Positions 16,702-24,964 of a stretch of 64,000 bases of DNA are shown piece by piece. A model generated the notes under the pieces. It made no database searches. It was given only the letters and a program-made list of their open reading frames with translations, and was not told the origin of the DNA. Position numbers and translations under genes: made by a program. The DNA comes from Bradyrhizobium ottawaense (GTDB lineage Bacteria > Pseudomonadota > Alphaproteobacteria > Rhizobiales > Xanthobacteraceae): assembly GCF_002278135.3 (NCBI RefSeq), contig NZ_CP029425.2:4936001-5000000 (forward strand), written 5' to 3'. How positions within the stretch are numbered: the first letter of the stretch is position 1; every line of letters starts with the position of its first letter.

Positions 16702-17596
16702 TCACTCCCTCCGAATTGATCGGCTTGTGCACGGCCATTGCGACCGGTTTACGCGGGATGCGGTTGTTGAAGGCGTCGCCTTCCGCGCCCTCCATCAGGC
16801 TGCCGAGCGAACGGCCGAGCTCGAGCATCAGGGGTGCGACTTCGGCATGCAGCCGCTGCTCGTCATACATCGTGGACAGAAGGCCGATCGTGATGACGAC
16901 GTAGGTCTGGTACTGCGGCGACCAGATCGGCACCGCGAGCCCGTTGATGTGCCGGCTCCAGAGGCCACAGGCCACGACATATCCGCGCTCACGCAACATC
17001 TGCCGATTGGCTTCAATGCGGGGTTTCAGGATCTTCGCAGCCTCGGGCGCTTCCCGTTCCACGTCCGCGATGAAGGCATCGCCGATCTCCGGCGCCAGCG
17101 CCGCGGTGTAGGCCGCGCCCGCGGCGGTCGAGGCCATCGAGATGCGGCTGCCGGTGCCCTCGTGCAGGCCGAGGGCGGTCGGCGAGCGCGCGAACTGCAG
17201 ATAGACCAGATGGAAGCGATCGGGCACGACGAGGCCGACTGTGCCCGGCAGCTGCTCGGCGACTTCCTGAAGCCGTTGCCGGATCATGCTGCGCAGCTGC
17301 GCGCCCTTCATCATCGAGGCACTCATCGCCACCGCGCTCGGGCCGATGCGATATTTCTGATCGCGCGGCAGGTAGACCAACTGGCCCATCCGCGTCAGCG
17401 TGTGCGTGAGCCGCGACACCGTCGAGCGCGGCAGGCCGCAGCGATTTGAAATCTCGAGATTGCCGAGCCTTGCCTCGTGGCCCTCGAAGCATCGCAACAC
17501 GTCGAACGCGCGCGAGACCACCTGGATGACATCACCCTCACCGGCATCGCCAGCGAGCACACCTTGCCTACTCAACCGCTCGGATCGTCGTCCCAT
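16631..17596 (-). CDS. IclR family transcriptional regulator
   Basis: A 321-aa regulator with an N-terminal winged helix-turn-helix (about 25-85: VIQVVSRAFDVLRCF, GLPRSTVSRLTHTLTRMG) and an IclR effector domain (about 100-270) ending with GLAVPIWSPQYQTYVVITIG. An Arg/Pro-rich tail of some 50 residues extends beyond the usual end and overlaps the carboxyltransferase gene by 71 nt, so the two are probably translationally coupled. AGGGAAC precedes the ATG. A perfect TTCCGC-TGT-GCGGAA palindrome lies 15 bp upstream of its start, next to the divergent biotinyl gene. Confidence 0.9.
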   Translation of the reverse strand: MGRRSERLSRQGVLAGDAGEGDVIQVVSRAFDVLRCFEGHEARLGNLEISNRCGLPRSTVSRLTHTLTRMGQLVYLPRDQKYRIGPSAVAMSASMMKGAQLRSMIRQRLQEVAEQLPGTVGLVVPDRFHLVYLQFARSPTALGLHEGTGSRISMASTAAGAAYTAALAPEIGDAFIADVEREAPEAAKILKPRIEANRQMLRERGYVVACGLWSRHINGLAVPIWSPQYQTYVVITIGLLSTMYDEQRLHAEVAPLMLELGRSLGSLMEGAEGDAFNNRIPRKPVAMAVHKPINSEGVNELEAGTRRARPARSLRAGDGRR

Positions 17597-17611
17597 GTTC
17601 CCTACCGTTTG

Positions 17612-17626
17612 TTCCGCTGTGCGGAA
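17612..17626. promoter_or_regulatory. IclR-type operator
   Basis: TTCCGCTGTGCGGAA, a perfect 6-bp inverted repeat with a 3-bp spacer, sits in the 94-bp region between the divergent IclR and biotinyl-domain genes. The TTCCGC half-site is typical of IclR-family regulators, so it likely controls both directions. Confidence 0.7.
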
Positions 17627-17690
17627 TTAAATTCCACTTGCAGACGACGCTACCTCAGGCATTTTGCGACGACAACAAAAAGGCGATGGC

Positions 17691-17912
17691 ATGCCAGAAA
17701 TTAAGATCGTCACGGAGGTCGCCGGGCGCGTCTGCGCAACGCCCGTGCAAGTTGGAGGAACCGTTGCGGATGGCGATGACGTTGTAATCGTCGAAGCCAT
17801 GAAGATGGAGATACCGGTGTCCTCGCCCGCGAACGGCACCATCACATCGCTTCTGGTGAAACTCGACGACGTCGTTGCCGAGGGACAGGCGGTCGCGATT
17901 GTCGCGAGCTGA
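17691..17912 (+). CDS. Stand-alone biotinyl (BCCP-like) domain protein
   Basis: A 73-aa single biotinyl/lipoyl-attachment domain. The invariant EAMKM (35-39) contains the biotin-acceptor Lys38, and the flanking hammerhead glycines (GRVCATPVQVGGTV, ANGTITSLLV) are in place. Such 70-80-aa proteins carry CO2 on biotin between a biotin carboxylase and a carboxyltransferase. The carboxyltransferase gene lies divergently across the IclR gene, making this its probable partner. The ATG at 17691 begins right at the domain; the upstream Shine-Dalgarno is weak (AAGGCG). Confidence 0.88.
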   Translation: MPEIKIVTEVAGRVCATPVQVGGTVADGDDVVIVEAMKMEIPVSSPANGTITSLLVKLDDVVAEGQAVAIVAS

Positions 17913-17930
17913 AGTGCGTTCTCTTCGTGG

Positions 17931-18044
17931 CCATCCTTCGAGACGCCCGCTACGGCGGGCTCCTCGGGATGAGGTCTGTTTTCGCCGCAGATTCGTAGAC
18001 CTCATGGTGAGGAGCGCCGCTTACGGCGCGTCTCGAACCATGGG
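17931..18044. repeat. REP-like element pair (CCTTCGAG type)
   Basis: CCATCCTTCGAGACGCCCGC with its partner CTCGGGATGAGG, then a spaced second unit CTCATGGTGAGGAGC to GCGTCTCGAACCATGG. Arms and layout match the 7597-7723 copy. It fills most of the 317-bp gap before the TAXI gene, so the IclR-side promoter probably does not drive the transporter through it unimpeded. Confidence 0.65.
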
Positions 18045-18229
18045 CCGAGCACTCCGTATTCGCCGCGAGGCCGCATCCTCCGCGACAATGTGTCAGTCCG
18101 ATGCGTCGCATTCCCGGTACGGCGTTGCCATCGCCTGATGCGGGTGACATGATCCGTCGCAAACAAAACTCTGTTTCAAACAAAGAACGAAATTCTTCGC
18201 GGCAAACGCGACGATCATTGGAGGGAAAC

Positions 18230-19396
18230 ATGCTTCGTGGGCTGCTCATGCTCGCGCCTGCCTTGGTGGCGGGCATCTCTTTTGCGTCTACACGCTATTC
18301 GTTCGCCGAAGACATCAAGCTGCCGGCGACGTTGACGTTCACCGCCTATGACACCGGAACGGCCGGCTTCAACATCGCCGTCGGCGTCGGCAAGATGATG
18401 AAGGACAAATACGGCACCGATGTGCGCGTGCTGCCCGCAGGGAACGACGTCGCCCGCCTCGCGCCGCTGCGCGCCAAGCGCGCCGTATCCTCGGCGATGG
18501 GATCCGGCACCTACTTCGCGCAGGAAGGCATGTTCGAGTTCGGCGCGAAGGAATGGGGTCCGCAGCCGCTTCAGATCCTGCTCTCGACCGTCGACTGCAA
18601 TTGCGGATCGCTGGGCGTCGCCGCCGACACCGGTGTGAAGGAGCTGAAGGACCTCAAGGGCAAGCGTGTCGGCTTCGTGGTCGGCTCACCCGCGCTGAAC
18701 CAGAACTCGCTCGCAGTGCTCGCCTTCGCCGGGCTGACGCAGAAGGACGTCAAGGCCGTCGAATTCGCAAGCTACGGCGCGATGTGGAAAGGCCTAATCA
18801 ACAACGACGTCGATGCCGCTTTCGGCACCACCATCACCGGCCCCGCCAAGGAAGCCGAGACCTCGCCGCGCGGCCTGATCTGGCCGCCGCTGCCCGCCAA
18901 GGACAAGGAAGGCTGGGCTCGGATGCAGAAGGTCGGCTCGTTCTTCTTCCCGCAAGTCGCGACCTGCGGGGCCGGAATCTCGCCGGACAAGCCGGTCGAG
19001 CTCGGCAACTACCCCTACCCGATCTTCGTCGCCTATGCCTCGCAGCCGGCCGACCAGGTCTATGCGATCACCAAGGCGATGATCACAAATTACGATGCCT
19101 ACAAGGACTCCGCGCCCGGCGCCGGCGGCCTCGCCGCCGACCGCCAGACCAAGAACTGGGTGGTGCCGGTGCATCCCGGCTCGGTGAAGGCGCTGAAGGA
19201 AGCCGGGCAATGGAGCGATGCGCAGGAGGCGCACAACAACAAGCTGATCAAGCGGCAGGAGGTGCTGGCAGCCGCGTGGGCCGATTACGGCAAGTCCAAC
19301 CCGCCGTCGGACGACAAGGCGTTTCTCGACGGCTGGATGAAGGCGCGCGCGACGGCGCTTGCGAAAGCCGACATGCCGAACGGGTTCGAGGATTAG
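18230..19396 (+). CDS. TAXI-family TRAP transporter solute-binding protein
   Basis: A 388-aa periplasmic binding protein of the TAXI branch of TRAP transporters. The signal peptide (about 1-27) ends at SFA before EDIK. The mature part begins with TFTAYDTGTAGFNIAVGVG, the T-A-Y-D-TG region lining the TAXI ligand site, and continues with LKDLKGKRVGFVVGSPALN. GGAGGG lies 6 bp before the ATG. The fused permease follows 150 bp downstream, separated by a stable hairpin, which would raise binding-protein mRNA over permease mRNA. The ligand is not deducible; known TAXI ligands include glutamate-like dicarboxylates. Confidence 0.9.
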   Translation: MLRGLLMLAPALVAGISFASTRYSFAEDIKLPATLTFTAYDTGTAGFNIAVGVGKMMKDKYGTDVRVLPAGNDVARLAPLRAKRAVSSAMGSGTYFAQEGMFEFGAKEWGPQPLQILLSTVDCNCGSLGVAADTGVKELKDLKGKRVGFVVGSPALNQNSLAVLAFAGLTQKDVKAVEFASYGAMWKGLINNDVDAAFGTTITGPAKEAETSPRGLIWPPLPAKDKEGWARMQKVGSFFFPQVATCGAGISPDKPVELGNYPYPIFVAYASQPADQVYAITKAMITNYDAYKDSAPGAGGLAADRQTKNWVVPVHPGSVKALKEAGQWSDAQEAHNNKLIKRQEVLAAAWADYGKSNPPSDDKAFLDGWMKARATALAKADMPNGFED

Positions 19397-19443
19397 AGTG
19401 TGCCGACATTGAGCTTGACCGTTGCTTCGCGTCAGGTGCGCCG

Positions 19444-19465
19444 CCTCTCCCGCTTGCGGGAGAGG
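19444..19465 (+). terminator. Stable intercistronic hairpin (transport operon)
   Basis: CCTCTCCCGC-TT-GCGGGAGAGG pairs over 10 bp between the binding-protein and permease genes. There is no T-run. It probably protects the upstream mRNA end or partly terminates transcription, as is common after binding-protein genes. Confidence 0.55.
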
Positions 19466-19546
19466 TTGAGCGAGCTCGCGGCCGCATTCGAGTCAACCAA
19501 CGGCTATTCGCCTAATTAGTTACCAGCCCACGCGCGGGGTCGATTG

Positions 19547-21622
19547 ATGTCTTCCGTTTCCACCTCCACTGCCCCGCAAGACGAGACCAAGCGGGTCGTA
19601 TTCGGCGATCCACATGGTGCGGCCGGCAACATGCAGGAGGCCGAAGTCACGCGCGTGCGCACCTTGCGCGGCGCCTGGCGCTGGACGCTGGTCGCGGCGA
19701 CCGCGGCCACGATCCTGCTCTGCATCAACCAGCAATTCTCGTTGCGCTTCTTCATCGGCTACACCCAGCTCAACACGGAGTATTTCTATCTCCTGATCGC
19801 GTTGATGCTGCCCTTCACCTTCCTGATCTTTCCGGGCTCCGAGCGCGCCCCGCTCGACCGGATTCCCTGGTACGACCTCGTCTTGTTCGCCGCGACTTTC
19901 GCCGCAGCGCTGCTGCTGATGTCGAACGTGCGCAAGGCGGCGGAGGCCGGTTGGGAATTCGGCGGCGCGCCGAACAACGTGATCGCCGCGGGGCTCGTGA
20001 TGTGGGTGATGCTGATGGAGGCGCTGCGCCGCACCGGCGGCTGGAGCCTGCTGTTGAGCGTGCTCCCCTTCACCGTCTATCCGCTGTTCGCCGAATCCAG
20101 CTGGCTCGGCCCTTTCCGCGGCACGCAATCGACGTTGGAGCAGGCGACCGCCTATCACGTGCTGTCGGGCGAGAGCCTGCTCGGCATTCCGATCCAGGCC
20201 TTCGCCGATACCGTGATCGGCTTCCTCGTATTCGGCACTGCGCTGATGATGACGGGCGCCGGCAAATTCTTCATCAACCTCTCTTTCGCGATGTGCGGGA
20301 CGTTCCGCGGCGGCGCGGCCAAGGTCTGCATCTTCGCGAGCGGCCTGCTCGGCATGATGTCGGGCTCGATCATCTCCAACGTGCTGACCGCCGGCACCAT
20401 GACCATCCCCGTGATGAAGAAGAGCGGCTTTCGCGCCTCCTATGCCGGCGCGATCGAGGCCTGCGCCTCGACCGGCGCGGTGCTGGCGCCGCCGGTGATG
20501 GGCGCGACCGCCTTCGTGATCGCGCAGTTCCTCAATATCAGCTACGCCGAGGTCGCGGTCGCCGCGATCATCCCGGCCGCGCTCTATTATGTCGGCCTGT
20601 TCATGCAGGTCGATACCTACGCCGCGCGCCACGGGCTGAAGGGGATTCCGCGCGCCGAGCTGCCGCGGATCATGGATACGATCAAGGACGGCTGGTACTA
20701 CGTCTTCGTCATCGCCCTGCTGATCGTGATGCTGCTCTACTTCAAGCGCGAAAGCCATGCGCCGTTCTACGCGACCGCGCTGCTGCTGGTGCTCAACCAA
20801 TTCTTCTCCAAGGACACCCGCTGGACCCTTGCGACGATCGGAAAATTCCTCGAGGTCAACGGCCGCACCTTCGTCGAGCTCGTCGGCATCCTCGCCGGCT
20901 GCGGTCTCCTGATCGGCGCGTTCTCGATGACCGGAGTGGTGTCGAGCCTTGCTAACGATCTCTTGCATATTGCCGGCGACAATCCCTTCCTGCTGCTCGG
21001 CATGTGCGCGGTCACCAGCCTGATCCTCGGCCTCGGGCTGACGACGACGGCCTGCTACATCTTCCTTGCCATCCTGGTCGCGCCCGCACTGGAGAAGCTC
21101 GGGCTGAACAAGATGGCCGTGCACATGTTCATCTTCTATTGGGGCATGCTGTCCTCGATCACCCCGCCGGTCGCGATCGCCTCCTTCGCGGCCGCAGGCA
21201 TTGCCGGCTCGCCGGCGATGAAGACGGGCTGGGAATCGATGTGGGTCGGCAGCATCATCTATTTCATCCCGTTCTTCTTCGTGCTCAATCCGGCGCTGGT
21301 GCTGCAAGGGCCGAGCCCGTATCTCGCCGGTCTCGGCCTGATGGGACTTGCTGCGTTCGGCACGCTGTTCATCTGCGGCGGCATCCAGGGCTATCAGCCC
21401 TTCGTCGGGGACTTACGCAGCGCCGGCGGGCTGGAATGGCCGATCCGCGTTCTGCTGGTGATCGGCGGCTTCGTGGTGGCGACACCGGGCGGCGGGATCA
21501 TGCCGCTGTCGCAGCTGCAGGTGACGCTGCTGGGCCTTGCCATCCTTGCACCCACGGTTCTGCTCGCCCTGCTGTTGGTCCGGCGGCAGGCCGTGGTACC
21601 GAACGGGTTGCGCGTACCCTGA
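19547..21622 (+). CDS. TRAP transporter fused permease (4TM + 12TM)
   Basis: A 691-aa inner-membrane protein combining the small DctQ-like and large DctM-like TRAP subunits, as usual for TAXI systems. About 17-18 hydrophobic segments are visible. DctM-type motifs include GLLGMMSGSIISNVLTAGTM and IEACASTGAVLAPPVMGATA; the polar S/T/N residues here line the Na+ and substrate sites. It drives Na+- or H+-coupled uptake of the ligand caught by the upstream binding protein. The ATG at 19547 follows an in-frame TTG. The glutaminase gene starts 21 bp after its stop, giving a three-gene operon. Confidence 0.9.
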   Translation: MSSVSTSTAPQDETKRVVFGDPHGAAGNMQEAEVTRVRTLRGAWRWTLVAATAATILLCINQQFSLRFFIGYTQLNTEYFYLLIALMLPFTFLIFPGSERAPLDRIPWYDLVLFAATFAAALLLMSNVRKAAEAGWEFGGAPNNVIAAGLVMWVMLMEALRRTGGWSLLLSVLPFTVYPLFAESSWLGPFRGTQSTLEQATAYHVLSGESLLGIPIQAFADTVIGFLVFGTALMMTGAGKFFINLSFAMCGTFRGGAAKVCIFASGLLGMMSGSIISNVLTAGTMTIPVMKKSGFRASYAGAIEACASTGAVLAPPVMGATAFVIAQFLNISYAEVAVAAIIPAALYYVGLFMQVDTYAARHGLKGIPRAELPRIMDTIKDGWYYVFVIALLIVMLLYFKRESHAPFYATALLLVLNQFFSKDTRWTLATIGKFLEVNGRTFVELVGILAGCGLLIGAFSMTGVVSSLANDLLHIAGDNPFLLLGMCAVTSLILGLGLTTTACYIFLAILVAPALEKLGLNKMAVHMFIFYWGMLSSITPPVAIASFAAAGIAGSPAMKTGWESMWVGSIIYFIPFFFVLNPALVLQGPSPYLAGLGLMGLAAFGTLFICGGIQGYQPFVGDLRSAGGLEWPIRVLLVIGGFVVATPGGGIMPLSQLQVTLLGLAILAPTVLLALLLVRRQAVVPNGLRVP

Positions 21623-21643
21623 TTGCGTTGCACAAGAGAGGCG

Positions 21644-23491
21644 ATGACCCCGCTCTCGCCTCTCGCCGCCGCCTGGACCCGCTCGAAGCCGCCCTTGCTG
21701 CGGTTTCTGGATAATTGCCTCAACGAATTCTCGGCCGAGACCTCAGGCGCGGTCGCCGACTACATTCCCGAGCTGAGCAAGGCTGATCCTGCCTATTTTG
21801 GCATCAGCCTCGCCACGCTCGACGGCCATGTCTATGAGGTCGGCGACTCCAGGGTGCCCTTCACCATCCAATCGATGTCAAAACCGTTCGTGTTCGCGCT
21901 GGCGCTCGACCTGCTCGGCGCCGGCAGGGTCGAGAGCGCGATCGGCGTCGAACCGTCGGGCGATCCTTTCAACTCGATCCGGCTCAATTCCGAGAACCAC
22001 CCGTTCAACCCGATGGTCAATGCCGGCGCGATCGCCTGCACCGGGCTGATTTACGACAGCAAGGGCGCAGATGCCTTCGAGCAGATACGCCTGGCGCTGA
22101 GCCGCTTCGCGGGTCGCGATCTCGCCGTGGACGAAGCCGTCTACGGCTCGGAGAGCCAGACCGGCGACCGCAACCGCGCGATCGGTTATCTCTTGAAGAC
22201 CAACGCGGTGATCTCGGACAATGTCGCAGGCGTGCTCGACGTCTATTTCCGGCAATGCGCGGTGCTGGTCACCGCGCGCGACATCGCGGTGATGGCGGCG
22301 ACCCTCGCCAATCGCGGCGTCAATCCGGTCACGGGTGAGCAGGTGCTGACGCCTTACGCGATCTCCCGCACGCTGTCGGTGATGACGTCCTCGGGCATGT
22401 ACGACTATGCCGGCGAATGGATCTACCGGATCGGCATTCCCGCCAAGAGCGGCGTCGGCGGCGGCATCCTTGCCGCCCTCCCCGCCCGGCTCGGGCTCGG
22501 CAGCTATTCGCCAAGGCTCGACAAGCACGGCAACAGCGTGCGCGGCATCAAGGTCTGCGAGGCGCTGTCCTCACATTACGATCTGCACATGCTCAACCGC
22601 AGCGACGATGCGCGCAACGCCGTCATCGCCGACTACGATATCGGCAAGAGCCCGTCGCGCCGCGTGCGCCGGCCGCAGGAGCGCGAGATTCTCGCCGCCC
22701 ATGAGCAGGAGGTGCGGATCATCGAGCTGGTCGGCACGCTGTCACTGTCCGCGGTCGACTACGTCTCCCGGCGGCTTGCGGGGCGGCCCCGTCCGCAATT
22801 CGTGATCTTCGATCTGCACCGCGTCACCTCCACCACGCGCGCCGGGGCGCGGCTCGTCGCCGAAGCGTTCGAGGAGCTCGCGGCGCTGAATGTCACGGTG
22901 GTGCTGTCGGGCGTCAGGCGCGCATCCAAGGAATGGGACACGTTGCGGGAATGGACGGCCGAGCTGAAGAACGTCCGCGACTTCTACCTGCTCGACACCG
23001 CGATCGAATGGGCCGAAGACCAGATCGTCTACCGCTACGGCGGCTCGATCGACTTCCACGAGACCACCGAGCTTGCCGAGCAACCGCTGCTCGAGGGCCT
23101 CGGCGAGGACGAGCTGACTGACCTCACCTCGATCTGCACCATCCGCACCTATCAGTCCGGCGCGAAGATTCTCACCACGGGCGATCCCGCCGATTCCCTG
23201 TTTTTCCTGCGCAGCGGCGCCGTGCACGTCACGCTGCCTGACGGCGTGCGGCTCGCGACGCTGACCGCGGGCATGGCGTTCGGCGAGATGGCGCTGCTGG
23301 AATCCACGCGCTCGGCCGACGTCTTCGCCGACATGGCAGCGACCGCCTATGAGGCTCCGCTGCAGGAATTCGAACGCTTCCGCCAGCGGCACCCGCACGC
23401 CAGCGAGCGCATCATGCGCAACCTCGCCCAGCTCCTCGCCGACCGCCTGATTGTCGCCAACGCCAAGGTGGATATTCTGACATCGATGTAG
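21644..23491 (+). CDS. glsA: Glutaminase fused to STAS and cyclic-nucleotide-binding domains
   Basis: A 615-aa three-domain protein. Residues about 10-310 are a serine-dependent glutaminase with Ser77-x-Ser-Lys80 (QSMSKPF), NAGAIACTG, the E-T-RN block, GMYDYAGEWIYRIG, PAKSGVGGGI and KHGNSVRG, so it should hydrolyse glutamine to glutamate and ammonia. About 340-450 is a STAS domain (IIELVGTLSLSAVDYV, FVIFDLHRVTSTT). About 470-600 is a cNMP-binding domain (SGAKILTTGDPADSLFFLRS, GMAFGEMALLESTRSADVFA). Ordinary glutaminases stop near 310 residues. The add-ons suggest control by a small ligand or partner. Co-transcribed with the TAXI transporter. Confidence 0.93.
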   Translation: MTPLSPLAAAWTRSKPPLLRFLDNCLNEFSAETSGAVADYIPELSKADPAYFGISLATLDGHVYEVGDSRVPFTIQSMSKPFVFALALDLLGAGRVESAIGVEPSGDPFNSIRLNSENHPFNPMVNAGAIACTGLIYDSKGADAFEQIRLALSRFAGRDLAVDEAVYGSESQTGDRNRAIGYLLKTNAVISDNVAGVLDVYFRQCAVLVTARDIAVMAATLANRGVNPVTGEQVLTPYAISRTLSVMTSSGMYDYAGEWIYRIGIPAKSGVGGGILAALPARLGLGSYSPRLDKHGNSVRGIKVCEALSSHYDLHMLNRSDDARNAVIADYDIGKSPSRRVRRPQEREILAAHEQEVRIIELVGTLSLSAVDYVSRRLAGRPRPQFVIFDLHRVTSTTRAGARLVAEAFEELAALNVTVVLSGVRRASKEWDTLREWTAELKNVRDFYLLDTAIEWAEDQIVYRYGGSIDFHETTELAEQPLLEGLGEDELTDLTSICTIRTYQSGAKILTTGDPADSLFFLRSGAVHVTLPDGVRLATLTAGMAFGEMALLESTRSADVFADMAATAYEAPLQEFERFRQRHPHASERIMRNLAQLLADRLIVANAKVDILTSM

Positions 23492-23513
23492 AGCAGCTCA
23501 TTCACGACAGGTC

Positions 23514-23587
23514 GTCATGCCCGGGCCTGTCCCGGGCATCCACGTCCATCGTGCTGCATGGCATGGCCGGGACGAGCCCGGCATGAC
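23514..23587. repeat. REP-like element (GTCATGCCCGGGC type)
   Basis: GTCATGCCCGGGCCTGTCCC at one end and GACGAGCCCGGCATGAC at the other form an inverted pair around ATGGCATGGCCGG. It lies between the converging glutaminase and MazG-like genes and may terminate both. Confidence 0.65.
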
Positions 23588-23626
23588 GCTGTGGAGGCTG
23601 TCGGTGTCCAGCCTACATCTCTTGCC

Positions 23627-23929
23627 CTACCGGCTCGCCGCCTCGCTCAGCCGCCGCTTGATCTTTGCCGCGCTCCTTTCGAGCAGCTCGGACGGCTTCT
23701 GGCCGGTCGTCGCGCAGAGGCAGGCCCAGTAATAGATGACGTCGCCGAGCTCATCGACGAGGCCAGCCTTGTCGAGCCAGTCATCGCGCAACAGCTTCTT
23801 GATGTGCTCGGCCACCTCGCCGGCCTCGCCCGCGAGGCCGAGACCGAGATAGGACAGCCGCTCGTTGGACGGATGTTCATCGACTTTCGCAACGCTCGCG
23901 GCCCAGGCCGCATATTCATCGATCGTCAT
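23627..23929 (-). CDS. MazG-like nucleotide pyrophosphohydrolase
   Basis: A 100-aa single all-alpha MazG/DUF550-type domain. Metal-binding residues are visible as E35-x2-E38 in GLAGEAGEVAEHIKK and E60-x2-D63 in DELGDVIYYW. Family members cleave nucleoside triphosphates to monophosphate and pyrophosphate (house-cleaning or dCTP-type pools). The second ATG (23929) is chosen because GAGGG lies 6 bp before it and only 1 bp before the first ATG (23935). It lies 26 bp downstream of a CMD-family gene on the same strand, probably co-transcribed. Confidence 0.85.
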   Translation of the reverse strand: MTIDEYAAWAASVAKVDEHPSNERLSYLGLGLAGEAGEVAEHIKKLLRDDWLDKAGLVDELGDVIYYWACLCATTGQKPSELLERSAAKIKRRLSEAASR

Positions 23930-23955
23930 TGGCATCCCTCGCCGCGGTGCTTCGA

Positions 23956-24483
23956 TCAGCCCACCACTTCGGTAACGGGCTGGAGATCGATCTCAAACGT
24001 CTCCAGGAATTTTGACGTCATGATGTAGAAGCCGACCGAGAGCTGCAGCTCGACCAGCGCAGCCGGCGTCAGCTTCGCTGCGATCGCCTTGAAGGTCGCA
24101 TCCGTCGGCTTCTTGAGTTTCACGATCTCGTCGGTGAAGGCGAGCGCGGCGCGCTGCACCTCGTTGAAGCACGTCGCCGCCTGCCAGTTTTCGAGCGCCT
24201 CGTTCTGCGCGTCGGTGACGCCGACATTCTTGCCGATCCGCTTGTGCGCGACGATCTCGTACGGCGCCTCGCACAAGATGCCGGTGCGGGTGATCGCAAG
24301 CTCGCGCACGACCGGATCGAGCTCGCCCTTGTGACGGATGGCGCCCCCCAGGCGGCAGTACTGCTCGAAATAGCTTGGCGAGTGCGCCATCATGCGGAAG
24401 ATGTTGGCGTTGCGGTTCTTGTCGAGAATTTCGCGGGTGCGGTCGGATGCCTTGGACGGGTCGCTGTAGTTGATGCGGGCCAT
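23956..24483 (-). CDS. Carboxymuconolactone decarboxylase family protein
   Basis: A 175-aa helical protein of the CMD/AhpD superfamily, with RTREILDKNRNANIFRMMAH, LDPVVRELAITRTGILCEAPYE and a C-terminal helix VELQLSVGFYIMTSKFLETF. The AhpD Cys-x-x-Cys is missing; a single Cys (ILCEAPYE) precedes the usual His region. It therefore belongs to the CMD-like branch rather than the redox-active branch. The ATG at 24483 has AGGAAA upstream, and the frame beyond it is charged and unlike the family. Substrate unknown. Confidence 0.8.
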   Translation of the reverse strand: MARINYSDPSKASDRTREILDKNRNANIFRMMAHSPSYFEQYCRLGGAIRHKGELDPVVRELAITRTGILCEAPYEIVAHKRIGKNVGVTDAQNEALENWQAATCFNEVQRAALAFTDEIVKLKKPTDATFKAIAAKLTPAALVELQLSVGFYIMTSKFLETFEIDLQPVTEVVG

Positions 24484-24755
24484 GATTTTCCTGAAGTTTT
24501 CCCTGATTTTTTGATGCTTTTTGTCGTCGTCCGCGCAAGTTCCCAAAGACTCTATTCGCGCGAGGACGCAGGAGCAACATTATCGAGTCAAATTGCCGCC
24601 GCATTGCTGATCGACCCTGACACAGTCGATATTCGCCGCGTGGGGACAAATCACGGTGAATACTCGCAAATGGGGTGTTCCGAGTAAAACAATTGGCCGT
24701 CGGGTGCGCTAGCCGCACAACGATGAGTCACGCCCAAGTCTAGGGAGAAAAAGGC

Positions 24756-24857
24756 ATGAAGGAAGCCACCAAGGGGGCGGCCTCGGGAGCGCTCGCGCAT
24801 ATGCTGGCGGTGACGGCGATGCTCGTCATCGCCAGCATCTTGTTCTACGGGCGTTAG
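24756..24857 (+). CDS. 33-residue single-pass membrane peptide
   Basis: An ATG at 24756 preceded by GGGAGAAAAAGGC opens a 33-codon frame. It has a Lys/Glu/Gly/Ala N-terminus (MKEATKGAASGALAH), one hydrophobic helix (MLAVTAMLVIASILFY) and a Gly-Arg end. A good ribosome site plus a clean transmembrane helix argue it is real. A REP-like element follows its stop. Function unknown. Confidence 0.55.
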   Translation: MKEATKGAASGALAHMLAVTAMLVIASILFYGR

Positions 24858-24876
24858 TTGGAGTTCTAGAGTTTTC

Positions 24877-24956
24877 GTCATTCCGGGGTGGCCCTCGCAC
24901 AGGCCAGGCCCAGAATACCCGTTCCAGGCTCGGTCCCATGACCGCCCCCGAATGAC
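24877..24956. repeat. REP-like element (GTCATTCCGGGG type)
   Basis: GTCATTCCGGGGTGGCCCTC and its partner ending CCCCCGAATGAC enclose a degenerate centre. It shares the end sequences of the elements at 26472-26570 and 39867-39985 but not their centre. It lies between the small membrane-peptide gene and the DUF35 gene. Confidence 0.6.
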
Positions 24957-24964
24957 GAATCCCG

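Noticed and set aside
19520..21307. A 595-codon minus-strand frame opposite the TRAP permease
   Set aside because: The permease has clear membrane helices and TRAP motifs. The antisense product is a His/Glu/Gln/Arg mixture with no fold features or ribosome site.
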